Shown: positions 1-9,917, counted from the stretch's first letter. The stretch is DNA of 64,000 bases from Gordionus sp. m RMFG-2023 (GCF_954871325.1 NC_088775.1:50073561-50137560), one strand, 5' to 3'. The notes: a model not told the origin generated them from the letters alone. Program-made: numbers and translations.

Positions 1-138
1 AAACAAAAAAAAAATAAAGTATCATTTCAAACACCAAGTATATTGGTCTTTTTTATCAATTTTATATTAAATTTTTTATTAACAATATATTTACAACTAT
101 TTTAAATTTAATAATATATATTTAATATGATTTTTATA
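1..138. other. AT-rich flank with no recognisable gene
   Basis: This is plain AT-rich DNA to the left of the foldback element. I see no coding frame, RNA gene or clear repeat in it. The bases just before position 139 do not obviously match those just after 2305, so no target-site duplication can be assigned to the neighbouring element. Confidence 0.6.
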
Positions 139-140
139 TC

Positions 141-218
141 GCCGGGGTGGCCTAATGGGTAAGATGTAGGCTTGGAAACACGAGCATGAACAAGGACGCG
201 GGTTCAATCCTGGTAAGA
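141..218 (+). promoter_or_regulatory. tRNA-like head of left arm (pol III A and B boxes)
   Basis: The element starts GCCGGGG like an acceptor stem. An A-box-like TGGCCTAATGGG follows at 148-159, and a B-box GGTTCAATCC, close to consensus, lies at 201-210. The 53-bp spacing and the GGTGGCC start recall class II tRNAs (Ser or Leu). It is not a working tRNA because I cannot pair the 3' end with GCCGGGG. Such heads act as internal RNA polymerase III promoters in SINEs. Finding one ahead of a LINE endonuclease frame is unusual. Confidence 0.65.
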
Positions 219-360
219 ACCATAAAAACTTTCAAGTTTTTCTTCGATGACTGATGTGTAAAGACATATGGTATGATGAATTTCGGAGCTTAGAGATGAC
301 ACCCCGGTCACCGACAGGCCTGGACAGCCGGGTGCTAAGGATACCTGTCCAATAAACAAA

Positions 361-886
361 ATGAAGGGCACAAATGAAAATATGAATATGAAAGCTAGGG
401 CGTTCCCTCCATGCGACGCGCAGGGTGTAGACCTCCATCCTGTGAAAAATAAAGTAAAGGTCAAAGCAAAGAAGACAAGACTGGCAAGTTTGAATATTGG
501 GACGCTTAAAGGTAAGACGAGAGAATTGGCATCAATGAACAGGAAGACTTTGATGATTGGAGATGGGTATAAATTGTACTATAATGGACTTGTTAGCAAT
601 AGGAACGGTGTCGGCATCATCCTCAGTCAAGATCTAACCTCCTCAGTTGTAGAAGTCAACAGGATCTCTGATAGACTAATGAAGATAAAACTGCATTGGT
701 CAATCAATACTACACATCCTATCAGTATATGCTCCTCAAACGGGTTGCAAGGAAGAAGAGAAAGATGACTTTAGAGCTATCCTTGATGAAGCCGTAATGG
801 AAATCCCTAAGGATACCTAGTCATAATTGGTGGTGACTTAAATGCGCATGTGGGGAAAGCAAGAGATAGCTACAAAAGGCATCATG
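361..886 (+). pseudogene. Broken LINE endonuclease fragment (left arm copy)
   Basis: This is the start of an exonuclease-endonuclease-phosphatase (EEP, APE-like) domain from an RTE-like LINE, nearly identical to the right-arm copy. The open frame runs 361-768 (135 codons) from an ATG shared with the other arm. Seen: LNIGTLKGK with the first active-site Asn, then GYKLYYNGLVSNRNGVG. A net loss of 17 codons (51 bp) near position 539 removes the stretch holding the catalytic Glu (QETKW in the other arm). A 2-bp deletion near 692 shifts the frame before the YAPQTG motif. The remaining homology, through the GGDLNAHVG stretch in another frame, ends at 886. With the Glu motif lost and the frame broken it cannot nick DNA. 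Confidence 0.8.
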
Positions 887-2083
887 TCATCGTATGCCAT
901 AGATTTGGCCCTAGCCACCGCCTTTGTAGCTAATCTCTTGGATTTTTTGTATCTTGACTTGTCATCTGCATTTTTGGATTTGTACCATATTTTATAAAGG
1001 GCTTTTTTCTCCTGTATAGTGGTTTGTACCTCTTGATTCCACCACCATAGTTCTTTGTGTGATTTGTTGCCTCCTCTTGTCAAGCCTAGCGTCGATTTTG
1101 CAGTGTCTATTAATCTGTTTCACTGACTTGTGAGCAATTTATTGTTTCAATGTTTGCATTGATTGCAAAGGCATCTGTCATTGTTTTTAATTTGCCCCAT
1201 TTGATGCATGGTTCCAGTTTTATCTTATTTTGAGTGGATTTATTTGAGATTTGTAAATCCATGATTAGTAGCTTGTGTTGGGCGGCGATATCTTCTCCTG
1301 GGATGACTTTGCAGTCTATTACATCTTTTAATCTTCTGCGAGAGATTAGCATGTAATCTATCTGTGTTTTCCTAGTACCACTTTCATATGTTATTAAATG
1401 ACTATCTTTTTTCCTATAGTAGGTGTTGGTTAAGGCAAGGTCGAAGGCTTGCGCAAATTTCAGTACTTGCTCTCTTTATTTCTTTCTCCGTATCCAAAAC
1501 CACCATGATGCCTTTTGTAGCTATCTCTTGCTTTTCCCACATGCGCATTTAAGTCACCACCAATTATGACTAGGTCATCCTTACGGATTTCCATTACAGC
1601 TTCATCAAGGATAGCTCTAAAGTCATCTTTCTCTTCTTCCTTGCAACCCGTTTGAGGAGCATATACTGATAGGATGTGTAGTATTGATTGACCAATGCAG
1701 AGTTTTATCTTCATTAGTCTATCAGAGATCCTGTTGACTTCTACAACTGAGGAGGTTAGATCTTGACTGAGGATGATGCCGACACCGTTCCTATTGCTAA
1801 CAAGTCCATTATAGTACAATTTATACCCATCTCCAATCATCAAAGTCTTCTGTCCTTTCCATTTCGTCTCTTGTATGCACGCTATATCAACTTTTCTCCT
1901 GTTCAACATTGATGCCAATTCTCTCGTCTTACCTTTAAGCGTCCCAATATTCAAACTTGCCAGTCTTGTCTTCTTTGCTTTGACCTTTACTTTATTTTTC
2001 ACAGGATGGAGGTCTACACCCTGCACGTCGCATGGAGGGAACGCCCTAGCTTTCATATTCATATTTTCATTTGTGCCCTTCAT
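887..2083 (-). pseudogene. LINE ORF, endonuclease domain plus linker, frameshifted and lacking RT (right arm and centre)
   Basis: On the minus strand an ATG at 2083 opens a 207-codon frame ending at 1460. It carries the EEP (APE-like) endonuclease core: LNIGTLKGK (Asn45), IQETKWKG (catalytic Glu72), SVYAPQTG (about 139-146) and GGDLNAHVG (Asp177, Asn179). A frameshift near 1466 moves the reading to the frame that holds FDLALTNTYY, then QIDYMLISRR and GEDIAAQHKLLIMDL, the C-terminal Asp and His region of the fold. A second shift near 1110 leads to ELWWWNQEVQ and a Lys/Arg-rich linker, typical of the stretch between endonuclease and reverse transcriptase. Sequence stops at 887, so the RT domain is absent. 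Products of this type are often annotated 'craniofacial development protein 2-like' because of their EEP domain. RTE-like clade membership is inferred from these motifs. It is non-functional because of two frameshifts and 3' truncation. Confidence 0.85.
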
Positions 2084-2227
2084 TTTGTTTATTGGACAGG
2101 TATCCTTAGCACCCAGCTGTCCAGGCCTGTCGGTGACCGGGGTGTCATCTCTAAGCTCTAAAATTTATCTTACCATATGTCTTTACACATCAGTCATCGA
2201 AGAAAAACTTGAAAGTTTTTATAGTTC

Positions 2228-2303
2228 TTACCAGGATTGAACCCGCATCTTTGTTCATACTCGTGTTTCCAAGCCTACATCTTACCCATTAGGCCACCCC
2301 GGC
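2228..2303 (-). promoter_or_regulatory. tRNA-like head of right arm (pol III A and B boxes)
   Basis: This is the mirror copy of the head at 141-218. On the minus strand the A-box-like motif lies at 2285-2296 and the B-box GGTTCAATCC at 2234-2243. A few base changes separate the two heads, for example GACGCGGG on the left and GATGCGGG on the right. If both were active, transcription would converge on the centre of the element and could give long double-stranded RNA. Confidence 0.65.
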
Positions 2304-2305
2304 GA

Positions 2306-2616
2306 GACAATAAAATTTAAAATATCCTTTATTAAAATATAATATTTAATTAATAGTAATATGACATTTTAAAAAAACTACAATTTAATTCATTCATTCA
2401 TTCATCACCCACCTGGAGTTGAAGCGTGCATCATGTATTTTCACTAGTATATAGATCCCATACATGATGTCTACCCATTTTATTATAGTGGACGGTACCA
2501 CTATGTAGCCAGTTAGCAAAGTGAAGAAGGAAGAAGTACAATAATGGTGATGTATTAGTTCCGTTACCGGCAGAATAGTGTTAAGAAAAAAAATAATGTC
2601 ATATAATAATGTACCT
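2306..2616. other. AT-rich spacer with short CATT microsatellite
   Basis: There is no coding frame here. A short run of about four CATT units lies near 2389-2405. The rest is AT-rich sequence without recognisable features. Confidence 0.6.
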
Positions 2617-2734
2617 GCATCCTTAAGTGGTATTTAGTGAGGCAACAAAAAATAATAACCCTTATATCTTGTATTGCATCCTTAAGTGGTATTTAGTTAG
2701 GCAACAAAAAATAATAACCCTTATATATTGGTAA
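2617..2734. repeat. Tandem duplication, 59-bp period
   Basis: Two adjacent copies start GCATCCTTAAGTGG at 2617 and 2676 and share the stretch ending in AATAATAACCCTTATAT. Only a few bases differ, so the duplication is recent compared with its surroundings. Confidence 0.85.
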
Positions 2735-3184
2735 GTATTGAGAGTTTATGTTAAGTTTGCATGAAGAGTCTCTTCCTTGTTTGTTGTTCGGTGTGCCAAA
2801 TATTGTATGTCCTGTTAACTTGATAATTCATTGTTTTTTGATTAAATTTATCCATTACCACGCCAAAGAAATCAGTGTAACTAAACTGAGAATTCAGTTA
2901 AATATTTTTTTTTACTTTGGAATGTAAAATCTTATCTTCAAAAAGTATATTTTATTAGATAAAAATCTAAAATATTTAAAATAATACAAATATATTAAAT
3001 CTTCGATGAGAGAAATGATTCTAGAATTTAATTAATATGCAGAAAAAAATTTCATAGATGGAAAAGATGTAATCCATTTCACCAATCTTTTCCTCACAAA
3101 TATAACACCATTCACCCTCAATATAAATATAGAACTTCCAATATAATTTTACTTTCCCAAAGAATAATAAATTCAATTTTTATA
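2735..3184. other. AT-rich intergenic DNA
   Basis: I see no gene, RNA or clear repeat. All six frames are closed by frequent stops. Confidence 0.5.
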
Positions 3185-3540
3185 TGTTAGTATGTAAATA
3201 GCTTTTGAGGTTTATTCTTTATTTTATAATTTTATACAAAAATGTGTATGTAAATATTAATTAAAACCAATTACCTTTGCCTTGAGGTACTGTATTTATA
3301 TTTGATATTAGCTTTTGAGGTTTAGTCTTGTATGTAAATATTAATTAAAACCAATTACCTTTGCCTTTGAGGTACAGATTTATATTTGATATTAGTTTTT
3401 GGGTTTAGTCTTTATTTTATAATTTTCTACAAAAATGGTATGTAAATAGAGGCTTAGTCTTTATTTTATAATTTTCTACAAAAATGTGTATGTAAATATT
3501 AATTAAAACCTATTACATTTGATATTAGCTTTTGAGGTTC
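3185..3540. repeat. Scrambled short tandem repeats
   Basis: Blocks containing TATGTAAATATTAATTAAAA, TTAGCTTTTGAGGTTTAGTC and TCTTTATTTTATAATTTT recur three or four times in changing order and with deletions. This looks like local slippage and unequal exchange. There is no coding content. Confidence 0.75.
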
Positions 3541-4150
3541 AATCTTTCGTATCGTCGTATCGTACCGCCTTTACTATTTCGTATCGTCCCGTAGTCTCGA
3601 ATTATTATTAACTTTATACGTTTTGTCGCTTTACGAAAAGGTGAAAAAAGGTGAAATTGAATTTACAAGCTAAATAAATACCATTTTTCAATAATCAACC
3701 CAGCATAATACTTTGAGTTTATATAAATAGGAAGTATAAAGGTAACCAATTTTTTTAAAACTATTAATTAAATATGACATGGAGATATTTTATGCTATTA
3801 TAATTACATAATTATATTTATATAGTATATAAAGGTGCATATTCTAATATCAATCAAAAGTGTCATATCCTACCCAGACCAAATCTGATATGTATTATTA
3901 TGATATTTTGTTTTCTATTATAATATTAAATTTTAGTAGATCAACTTGCCCATAAATATAGACCTTTCAATACTTCATTCAGTCTATAGGAAATATTGTA
4001 CATATTCTCCAATACTAATATTTCAAATATTATCTTAAATAAAATTAAGGTATATCATACATTCAATAAAGTATTATTACTTTAAAAGTATTTTGTAATA
4101 ATATTATACTTTGGCTATATTATTTGAAAATAAGATATAATCTTAGTTAA
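3541..4150. other. AT-rich DNA with a CpG-bearing patch
   Basis: Bases 3548-3598 contain several CGTATCGT-like motifs, a small CpG-containing island in otherwise AT-rich DNA. The rest shows no gene or RNA. Confidence 0.4.
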
Positions 4151-4378
4151 GGAAAATTATTACTATTTTTTTTAACAAAATATAACCCACTAATACCTGT
4201 TTCAGATATGCCTAATCACTTTAAAAAGCATATAGACTATAATAGCTTTACTGCTTACTTTACATGCACAAATAAACCATGCCTTGGACGCTGGATTGTT
4301 AAGAACAATTTATTTACTATGTCCAAAGAATGCACGAGTATATTAATTATAGATAAATTTTATATTAATATATTATAG
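4151..4378 (+). pseudogene. Possible zinc-finger (FLYWCH-like) fragment
   Basis: An open frame from 4151 to the stop at 4376-4378 holds an ATG at 4208 that would give 56 residues. It includes AYFTCTNKPCLGRW, with an aromatic-x-x-Cys-x4-Cys-x-Gly pattern like the first Cys pair of FLYWCH-type fingers. The fragment about 900 bp downstream has the same Cys spacing. The second His pair is not visible. The frame is short, in AT-rich DNA, and may be chance. If real it is a decayed piece of a FLYWCH protein, a family often linked to MULE transposases in insects. Confidence 0.25.
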
Positions 4379-4414
4379 ATGCAATCTGCCTTCAAAAAAA
4401 TTATTTTTCTGTAG

Positions 4415-4650
4415 GATGCCAAAGTAAAACCTCAAATATTCTTTTAATTTATCTTTGGAAAAATTTACAGATCATTTTGATTTATGCTTACAAAATTCAT
4501 ATCATCCTTTTACATTATCTACCTTTTTATTAGATGCCAAAGTAAAACCTCAAATATTCTTTTAATTTATCTTTGAAAAAATTTACAAATCATTTTGATT
4601 TATCTTTATAAAATTTACATCATCCTTTAACATTATTTACCTTTTTATTA
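4415..4650. repeat. Tandem duplication, 118-bp period
   Basis: Copies start GATGCCAAAGTAAAACCTC at 4415 and 4533 and remain alike through a segment ending in ACCTTTTTATTA. Differences are scattered substitutions. No protein frame spans both copies. Confidence 0.85.
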
Positions 4651-4751
4651 AAGCTTCCATTTCATATGCAAGTATTGGGTGTCAAAGTAATACATTAATT
4701 ATATCTTATTTACAAAATATTACAAATTATTCACCATATAAAATACAATAT

Positions 4752-4985
4752 ATTTACTATATCAATTATAAAGCTATTCAAGTTGATATTCCTATTCTCA
4801 CCCAAGAAGCTGTTGTCAGTGAAAACAATTATGCATTAATTCCATATAAATATAATATGAATAATACATTTACTATATCAATTATAAAGTTATTCAAGAT
4901 GATATTCCTATTCTCACCCAAGAGCTGTTGTCAGTGAAAACAATTATGCATCAATTCCATGTAAAATTTGATATAAATAATATTC
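4752..4985. repeat. Tandem duplication, 117-bp period, coding-like
   Basis: Two copies starting TTTACTATATCAATTATAAA lie at 4752 and 4869, with a shorter partial match after 4980. In the first copy a plus-strand frame reads DIPILTQEAVVSENNYALIP, which looks like real protein. In the second copy one A is lost (CAAGAAGCTG becomes CAAGAGCTG), breaking that frame. The period of 117 is a multiple of three. I cannot name the protein. This may be a duplicated exon fragment in decay. Confidence 0.6.
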
Positions 4986-5078
4986 ATTATATCAATTTAA
5001 TTGCAATGATATTCAAAATTTATTTTCTTTTTAAATAGATCAATCACCATTCAATTTTCAAGATTTATTTTTTTTTAA

Positions 5079-5483
5079 AAATCAATTTATAAATTAATAA
5101 AATCAAAATATAATAATGACTTTTTATATTCTAATAAGTATTTGTACATTAATGAAAAATTAATATATTATAAATGCCATACAAAACATTGTAAAGGGAA
5201 GGGGATTTTAAATACTCATTTTATAATGACACAAAAGCTTATTGATCATAATGATAAAGAAATATATAATACGCTCATCACGATCAATATGCTTAAAACA
5301 GATATGTTAAATAAAAATATCAGTATTAGAAAGACATACAGAAAGGTTATGAGAGACAGAAAACTCGATCCTTTCTGTATGCAAAACCCCAAAACGTTTC
5401 CTACCTTTTTATCAGTTAAATCCATTATGGGACATGTTATTCAATTAACACGACCCCCCCCCCCTTCCCCTTTCAACTGGTGA
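5079..5483 (+). pseudogene. FLYWCH zinc-finger protein fragment
   Basis: The frame is open from 5079 (after a stop at 5076) to the stop ending at 5483, but has no ATG near its start, so it is probably an exon fragment or a decayed gene. It begins with NDFLYSNKYLY, then IYYKCHTKHCKGKG, matching the aromatic start and first Cys pair of a FLYWCH finger. DHND lies where the His-x-His pair is expected; the second position is Asp, so zinc binding may be lost. The next part, ISIRKTYRKVMRDRKLD followed by FPTFLSVKSIM, resembles the stretch after the finger in insect FLYWCH/MULE-type proteins. The end is a proline run encoded by a poly-C tract at 5455-5463. FLYWCH domains bind DNA or protein partners and are common in transposase-related insect genes. 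Confidence 0.5.
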
Positions 5484-5962
5484 TATTATATTAACCCAAG
5501 AGCACACAAAATCACATTTTTTTTAAAAACTACAATGTCTACTTTTGCCATATATTCTTTTTTCACGATTTTTCCTCCGTCATGTAATTATATTAATTGT
5601 TCAATAATTTTCATGTTGTCAATAAAATAACAGCTATTAGTCTAAGTATTTATATTCTAGTCGGGTCATACAGAAGTGGTATACGCCAATTACAATATTT
5701 ATGGTCGTTCTTACATTTATAGCCTAATTTTATATTGTATTTATCCACAATTTTTGTGATTTTATTTATTTATTAACGTTTTGTATTGCATTTATTCGCA
5801 TTTTTTATCCAATTATTTTTTTCTGTATTTAACGTTATTCCTATATTTTTATTAAATGATACCCTTATAAATAATGTATTATAAGATTATATATTTATTT
5901 GTGAAATAAATATTATTTAAATAAAATATATTCTTTAATGCAAATAAATGTGTAACATTGCA
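5484..5962. other. AT-rich intergenic DNA
   Basis: I see no supported gene or RNA. The stretch is AT-rich, with T-runs before 5580 and short TTTATT-type motifs at 5750-5880. Confidence 0.5.
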
Positions 5963-7200
5963 ATAAGTATTAATCCAACGATAAAAAAATTCAGGTATTT
6001 CCTACTAAGTTAGGTAACATATATACTAATAGAATCTCAAAAAAATTAAAAGATGTGAGGAAATCTGATGATTATATAATTAAGTATAAATCCAACGTTA
6101 AAAAATTTATTCAGGTATTTCCTGCTAAGTTAGGTAACATATATACTAATAGAATCTCAAAAAAATTAAAAGATGTGAGGAAATCTGATGATTATATAAA
6201 TAAGCATAAATCCAACGATAAAAAATTTATTCAGGTATTTCCTACTAAGTTAGGTAACATATATACTAATAGAATCTCAGAAAAATTAAAAAATGTGAGG
6301 AAATCTGATGATTATATAAATAAGTATATATTGATAAAAAATTTATTCAGGTATTTCCTACTAAGTTAGGTAACATATATACTAATAGAATCTCAAAAAA
6401 ATTAAAAGATGTGAGGAAATCTGATGATTATATAAATAAGTATATATCCAACGATAAAAAATTTATTCAGGGATTTCCTACTAAGTTAGGTAACTTATAT
6501 ATACTAATAGAATCTCAAAAAAATTAAAAGATGTCAGAAAATCTGATGATTATATAAATAAGTATAAATTTAACGATAAAAAATTAATTTAGGGATTTCC
6601 TACTAAGTTAGGTAACTTATATATAGTAATAGAATCTCAAAAAAATTAAAAGATGTGAGGAAATCTGATGATTATATAAATATGTATAAATCCAACGATA
6701 AAAAATTTATTCACGGATTTCCTACTAAGTTAGGTAACTTATATATACTAATATAATCTCAAAAAAATTAAAAGATGTGAGGAAATCTGATGATTATATA
6801 AATAAGTATAAATCCAACGATAAAAAATTTATTCAGGGATTTCCTATTAAGTTAGGTAACTTATATATACTAATAGAATCTCAAAAAAATTAAAAGATGT
6901 GAGGAAATCTGATGATTATATAAATAGGTATAAATCCAACGATAAAAAATTTATTCAGGGATTTCCTACTAAGTTAGGTAACTTATATATACTACTAAAA
7001 TCTCAAAAAAATTAAAAGATGTGAGGAAATCTACGATAAAAAATTTATTTAGGGATTTCCTACTAAGTTAGGTAACTTATATATATACTAATAGAATCTC
7101 AAAAAAATTAAAAGATGTGAGGAAATCTGATGATTATATAAATAAGTATAAATCCAACGATAAAAAATTTATTTAGGGATTTCTTAGTAAGTTAAGTAAT
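5963..7200. repeat. Satellite array of about 11 units, 120-122 bp
   Basis: The anchor CCTACTAAGTTAGGTAAC or a close variant recurs at 6001, 6121, 6241, 6357, 6477, 6599, 6721, 6843, 6965 and 7059, with a decayed last unit near 7183. Spacing is 120 bp for the first units, then 122 bp, with one 116-bp and one 94-bp step. The 122-bp units carry ACTTATATATA where earlier ones have ACATATATA. In the first three units a plus-strand frame (6055-6369) stays open and encodes a 40-residue repeat with VRKSDDYINK and FPTKLGNIYTNRIS. The later 122-bp period breaks the frame, so coding is doubtful. It is unrelated to the 160-bp satellite downstream. Confidence 0.9.
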
Positions 7201-7740
7201 TAACATATACCAATTAATCATAAAGCAATATATTATATAAACCAATATATATTTATATATTTATATATCTAAATATATTATAAATAATTATAATATATAT
7301 ATATGATGAAATTATATTCAATATATAATTAAATTAATATATAAAATATATTATACTAACTATGTTAATAATATTAACTATTATATTAAATTTAAATATA
7401 TTGATTACATTATATTAAATTTAAATATATTGATTACATTATATTAAATACTACAAACAATCATATATTTAATTATTTTATATATCAATTAATTTAATAT
7501 TAAATACATATATTAAATATTTAAATATATTATAAATATTTATAATTAAATTTTATATATGATGTAAATAAATAATTATATTCAATATTTATATACTAAC
7601 TATGTTAATAATATTAACTATTATATTAAATTTAAATATATTGATTACATTATATTAAATACTACAAACAATCCTATATTTAATTTTTTTATATATCAAT
7701 TAATTAATAAATATTTAAATTGTATTATTTAAATTACAAA
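7201..7740. repeat. AT-rich tract with a duplicated segment at 240-bp distance
   Basis: This stretch is extremely AT-rich, dominated by TATATA and TTTAAATATATT motifs. A segment starting ACTAACTATGTTAATAATAT occurs at 7354 and again at 7594. The first copy has an extra internal TTTAAATATATTGATTACAT unit. There is no coding content. Confidence 0.75.
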
Positions 7741-8972
7741 TTTCTAATAATTCGTTATTAATTTAATATTAATTTAAATTATAAAATCTGTCTCATTTGT
7801 AATAACCGATTGAAATTTATTGGCGGCCATGTTTTAATTTTATATTTTAAAATCTCTCGCTTCAACATTTAGGGGCCATATTGGTCGCCATTTTAGCTTA
7901 TTTGTCTTTTTGATACTTTTTGATATTCGAGACAGCGGACTCAAATCCAATCTTTATTTTAGAATTTTCTAGAAAAATATATAATTTTAGGAAAAATAAT
8001 TCATTTGACTCCAAATAGTTTGATGACAAAATAAAGAAAAATGAATCGGACCGATACCGTAAAATTGATTGTCAATCTTTTAGATGGCAAATATAATTAC
8101 GGATAGGTGTAACCAGTTGCAAATATAAATAAATGATGCTACTGACAATCTTTTACCCCATAGTGAAGAGCGATTGCGATATCCGCGCTATCGTAATTGA
8201 CCGATCAGCTGGATCGATCGCAGCGATTTTCTTTCATAGTGCAAAGCGATTTTATTAATTCATAAATTTTTATCAGTCAAATTATTATTTTTATACAAAA
8301 TCATCATGAAAAGGGCAAAAATTATTAATGAGAATGACCAAAGCATTAGAAGTATGAAAATATTAAATGCCAACTTTCAATGTGGGTAAATTTAAAAAAT
8401 GATAAGATGTCTACTTTGAGTATATAAAAAATTAATAATATATAACATCTTTTGTGAATTTGGGATCTAACTGAAATTCTTCTATGAATTCCTTATTATC
8501 AAATTTTCAGTAGCTTCTTAATATCTTTAAATAATAGATACATATCTAAAATTGTGTCATGGTTTGAAATAGACAGCTGACATTATTGTAATAAAAATAT
8601 GTGATCTTTTACTTATAATTTCAAATTTTTCCTATTTTTATATTAATCTAATTGTTTCCAGATTTTTAGGCAAAATTTTTTATAATTTGTCTTTACTAAT
8701 AAATAAATTAGAATTTAAAAGTGATCTTATATTTGTGTGAAATTATATTTCAATAAATTTAATGAAGATAAAATGACAAAAGAAGTTAAAATTATGCTTT
8801 AATTCTAACATAACTTAAATAAAGAATGAGATATAATAAAGTATACAAATTGAATTTAAATAATTTTATTCAAAAAATTTTCATTTCATTTACAACTGTA
8901 GCACTAATAAAAACATAAATAATTACAATCATTTTATAATTAAAATGTAAAATGTGAATAAAAATACATTTA
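7741..8972. other. AT-rich intergenic DNA with small CpG-bearing patches
   Basis: Two patches stand out. Near 7820-7895, GGCGGCCAT and GGTCGCCATTTT occur in opposite orientation. Near 8165-8250, CATAGTG motifs are followed by AGCGATT twice, around GATCGATCGCAGCGATT. Both could be worn ends of small transposons. I find no gene. Confidence 0.4.
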
Positions 8973-9330
8973 TTAACAATTATCACAAAACCAATGAATT
9001 TTACAAGGTTTTTTTAAAAAAAATTTGTCATTTGAAGTGGAACCAGTGCAAACAAATATCACATCATCGATGACATTTTTGACAAATCCAGGACTCTGCC
9101 ATAATATTGTTCTTTAAAAATCCTGAACTTGTACCCATGCATCACTTGTCAAATATGATTTTATTATTTCAAAATCCACTTGATCAATTTGACATTGCAT
9201 ATCTTTTTTATGGTAAAAATGTCATCAAAATCAACCATTTCATTATTATAAATTTTATTCATTGCAGACTGTTTACAAATTTTATTTATAATCTATCTTC
9301 CCTTGTGTTCTTTGAGAATGTTGTATAAGG
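8973..9330 (-). pseudogene. Decayed C-terminal PHD-finger protein
   Basis: Read on the minus strand, the traces run in this order: a leader with NEMVDFDDIF, then KDMQCQIDQVDFEIIKS, then YLTSDAWVQVQDF, then NNIMAESWICQKCHR, then CDICLHWFHFK, then KKPCKIHWFCDNC and a stop at 8973-8975. The Cys-x2-Cys, Cys-x2-Cys, Trp-Phe-His and final Trp-Phe-Cys-x2-Cys spacing is that of a PHD zinc finger, which usually reads histone H3 tails. The finger lies at the very C-terminus. Damage: frameshifts near 9118 and 9224 and in the A/T run near 9013; one stop before the second Cys pair; and a TGA exactly where the Cys after Trp-Phe-His-x-x is expected. It is clearly dead. It is likely a remnant of a transposon-linked or expanded PHD protein, family unknown. 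Confidence 0.6.
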
Positions 9331-9917
9331 TTTAAATAACTTTTCGAGAAAAATAAATGTATTAATATATATTTTTTAAAGTTACTATGAGTTATCTGAT
9401 GATTTTTAATTTCAGACAAAAATATATATTATCTCTTTTTACAATTTCGGAAAAACATCAAAAAAACTATATATTAAAACTATAATATCAAAAAATCTAT
9501 ATCAAAATCGCGAGCGAAACTATATATAAAATCATCATAAAAATCAATAATATCAAATCGATATATATATTTTTCTTTACACTTTAATCAATAACCTAAT
9601 TTTAACAAAAAAATCAATACATTTTCATATCATATTACAACACCGACAAATTTTGAAGTGAAAATATTTTGACTTTTTGATCCGGCAAATGTTTAAAGAT
9701 CGTTTAAGACTACATATAACATTTACTATAAAAATTTAAACCTAATATGGTAGACACAGATAATAAAATTTAATGAATTTAATCGATAGTGTAAGAGAAT
9801 GTAAATATATGATAAAATGGAGGATGATTATAAAGATTCAAACAAGAAAACACTATTTTGGAGTAATCTAGGTTTGCAGTTTGGCCAACCTGGTATTAAA
9901 ATTTCATAAATATATCA
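9331..9917. other. AT-rich intergenic DNA
   Basis: There is no gene or RNA that I can support. Short ATATCAAAAA-type motifs recur around 9440-9570. Confidence 0.5.

Larger units (their letters stand above)
139..2305. mobile_element. Foldback element: two LINE 5' fragments joined tail to tail
   Basis: Both ends begin TCGCCGGGGTGGCC and read inward as inverted copies of each other. The left arm spans 139-886 (748 bp) and the right arm 1504-2305 (802 bp). The 54-bp difference is explained by three deletions in the left arm: 51 bp near 539, 2 bp near 692 and 1 bp near 816. The 617-bp centre (887-1503) continues the coding sequence of the right arm, on the minus strand. Each arm starts with a tRNA-like head, then about 140 bp of leader, then an endonuclease reading frame starting MKGTNENMNM. 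No reverse transcriptase is present, so the element cannot move on its own. The two 5' ends face outward and the truncated 3' sides meet at 886/887. No flanking target duplication is visible. It could be an inverted duplication of a truncated LINE or a foldback family that captured LINE sequence. Confidence 0.8.

Noticed and set aside
141-218. Functional tRNA gene
   Set aside because: A and B boxes are present, but no matching 3' acceptor strand or credible anticodon arm follows, and the same head recurs at the other end of the element.
204-464. Minus-strand frame opposite the left LINE arm (and 232-438; 1875-2240 on the plus strand)
   Set aside because: These are antisense shadows of the LINE endonuclease frame and its leader, which carry the recognisable motifs on the other strand.
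139-2305. Complete LINE retrotransposon
   Set aside because: Only the endonuclease part and linker are present. There is no reverse transcriptase, no 3' end and no tail.
5452-5466. Poly-C tract as a regulatory signal
   Set aside because: A simple C run in a decayed frame; its length may also be a sequencing or assembly error, and no other signal surrounds it.
9107-9328. Plus-strand frame of 73 codons
   Set aside because: It has no ATG start and lies opposite the PHD-type pseudogene, whose traces on the minus strand explain the lack of stops.
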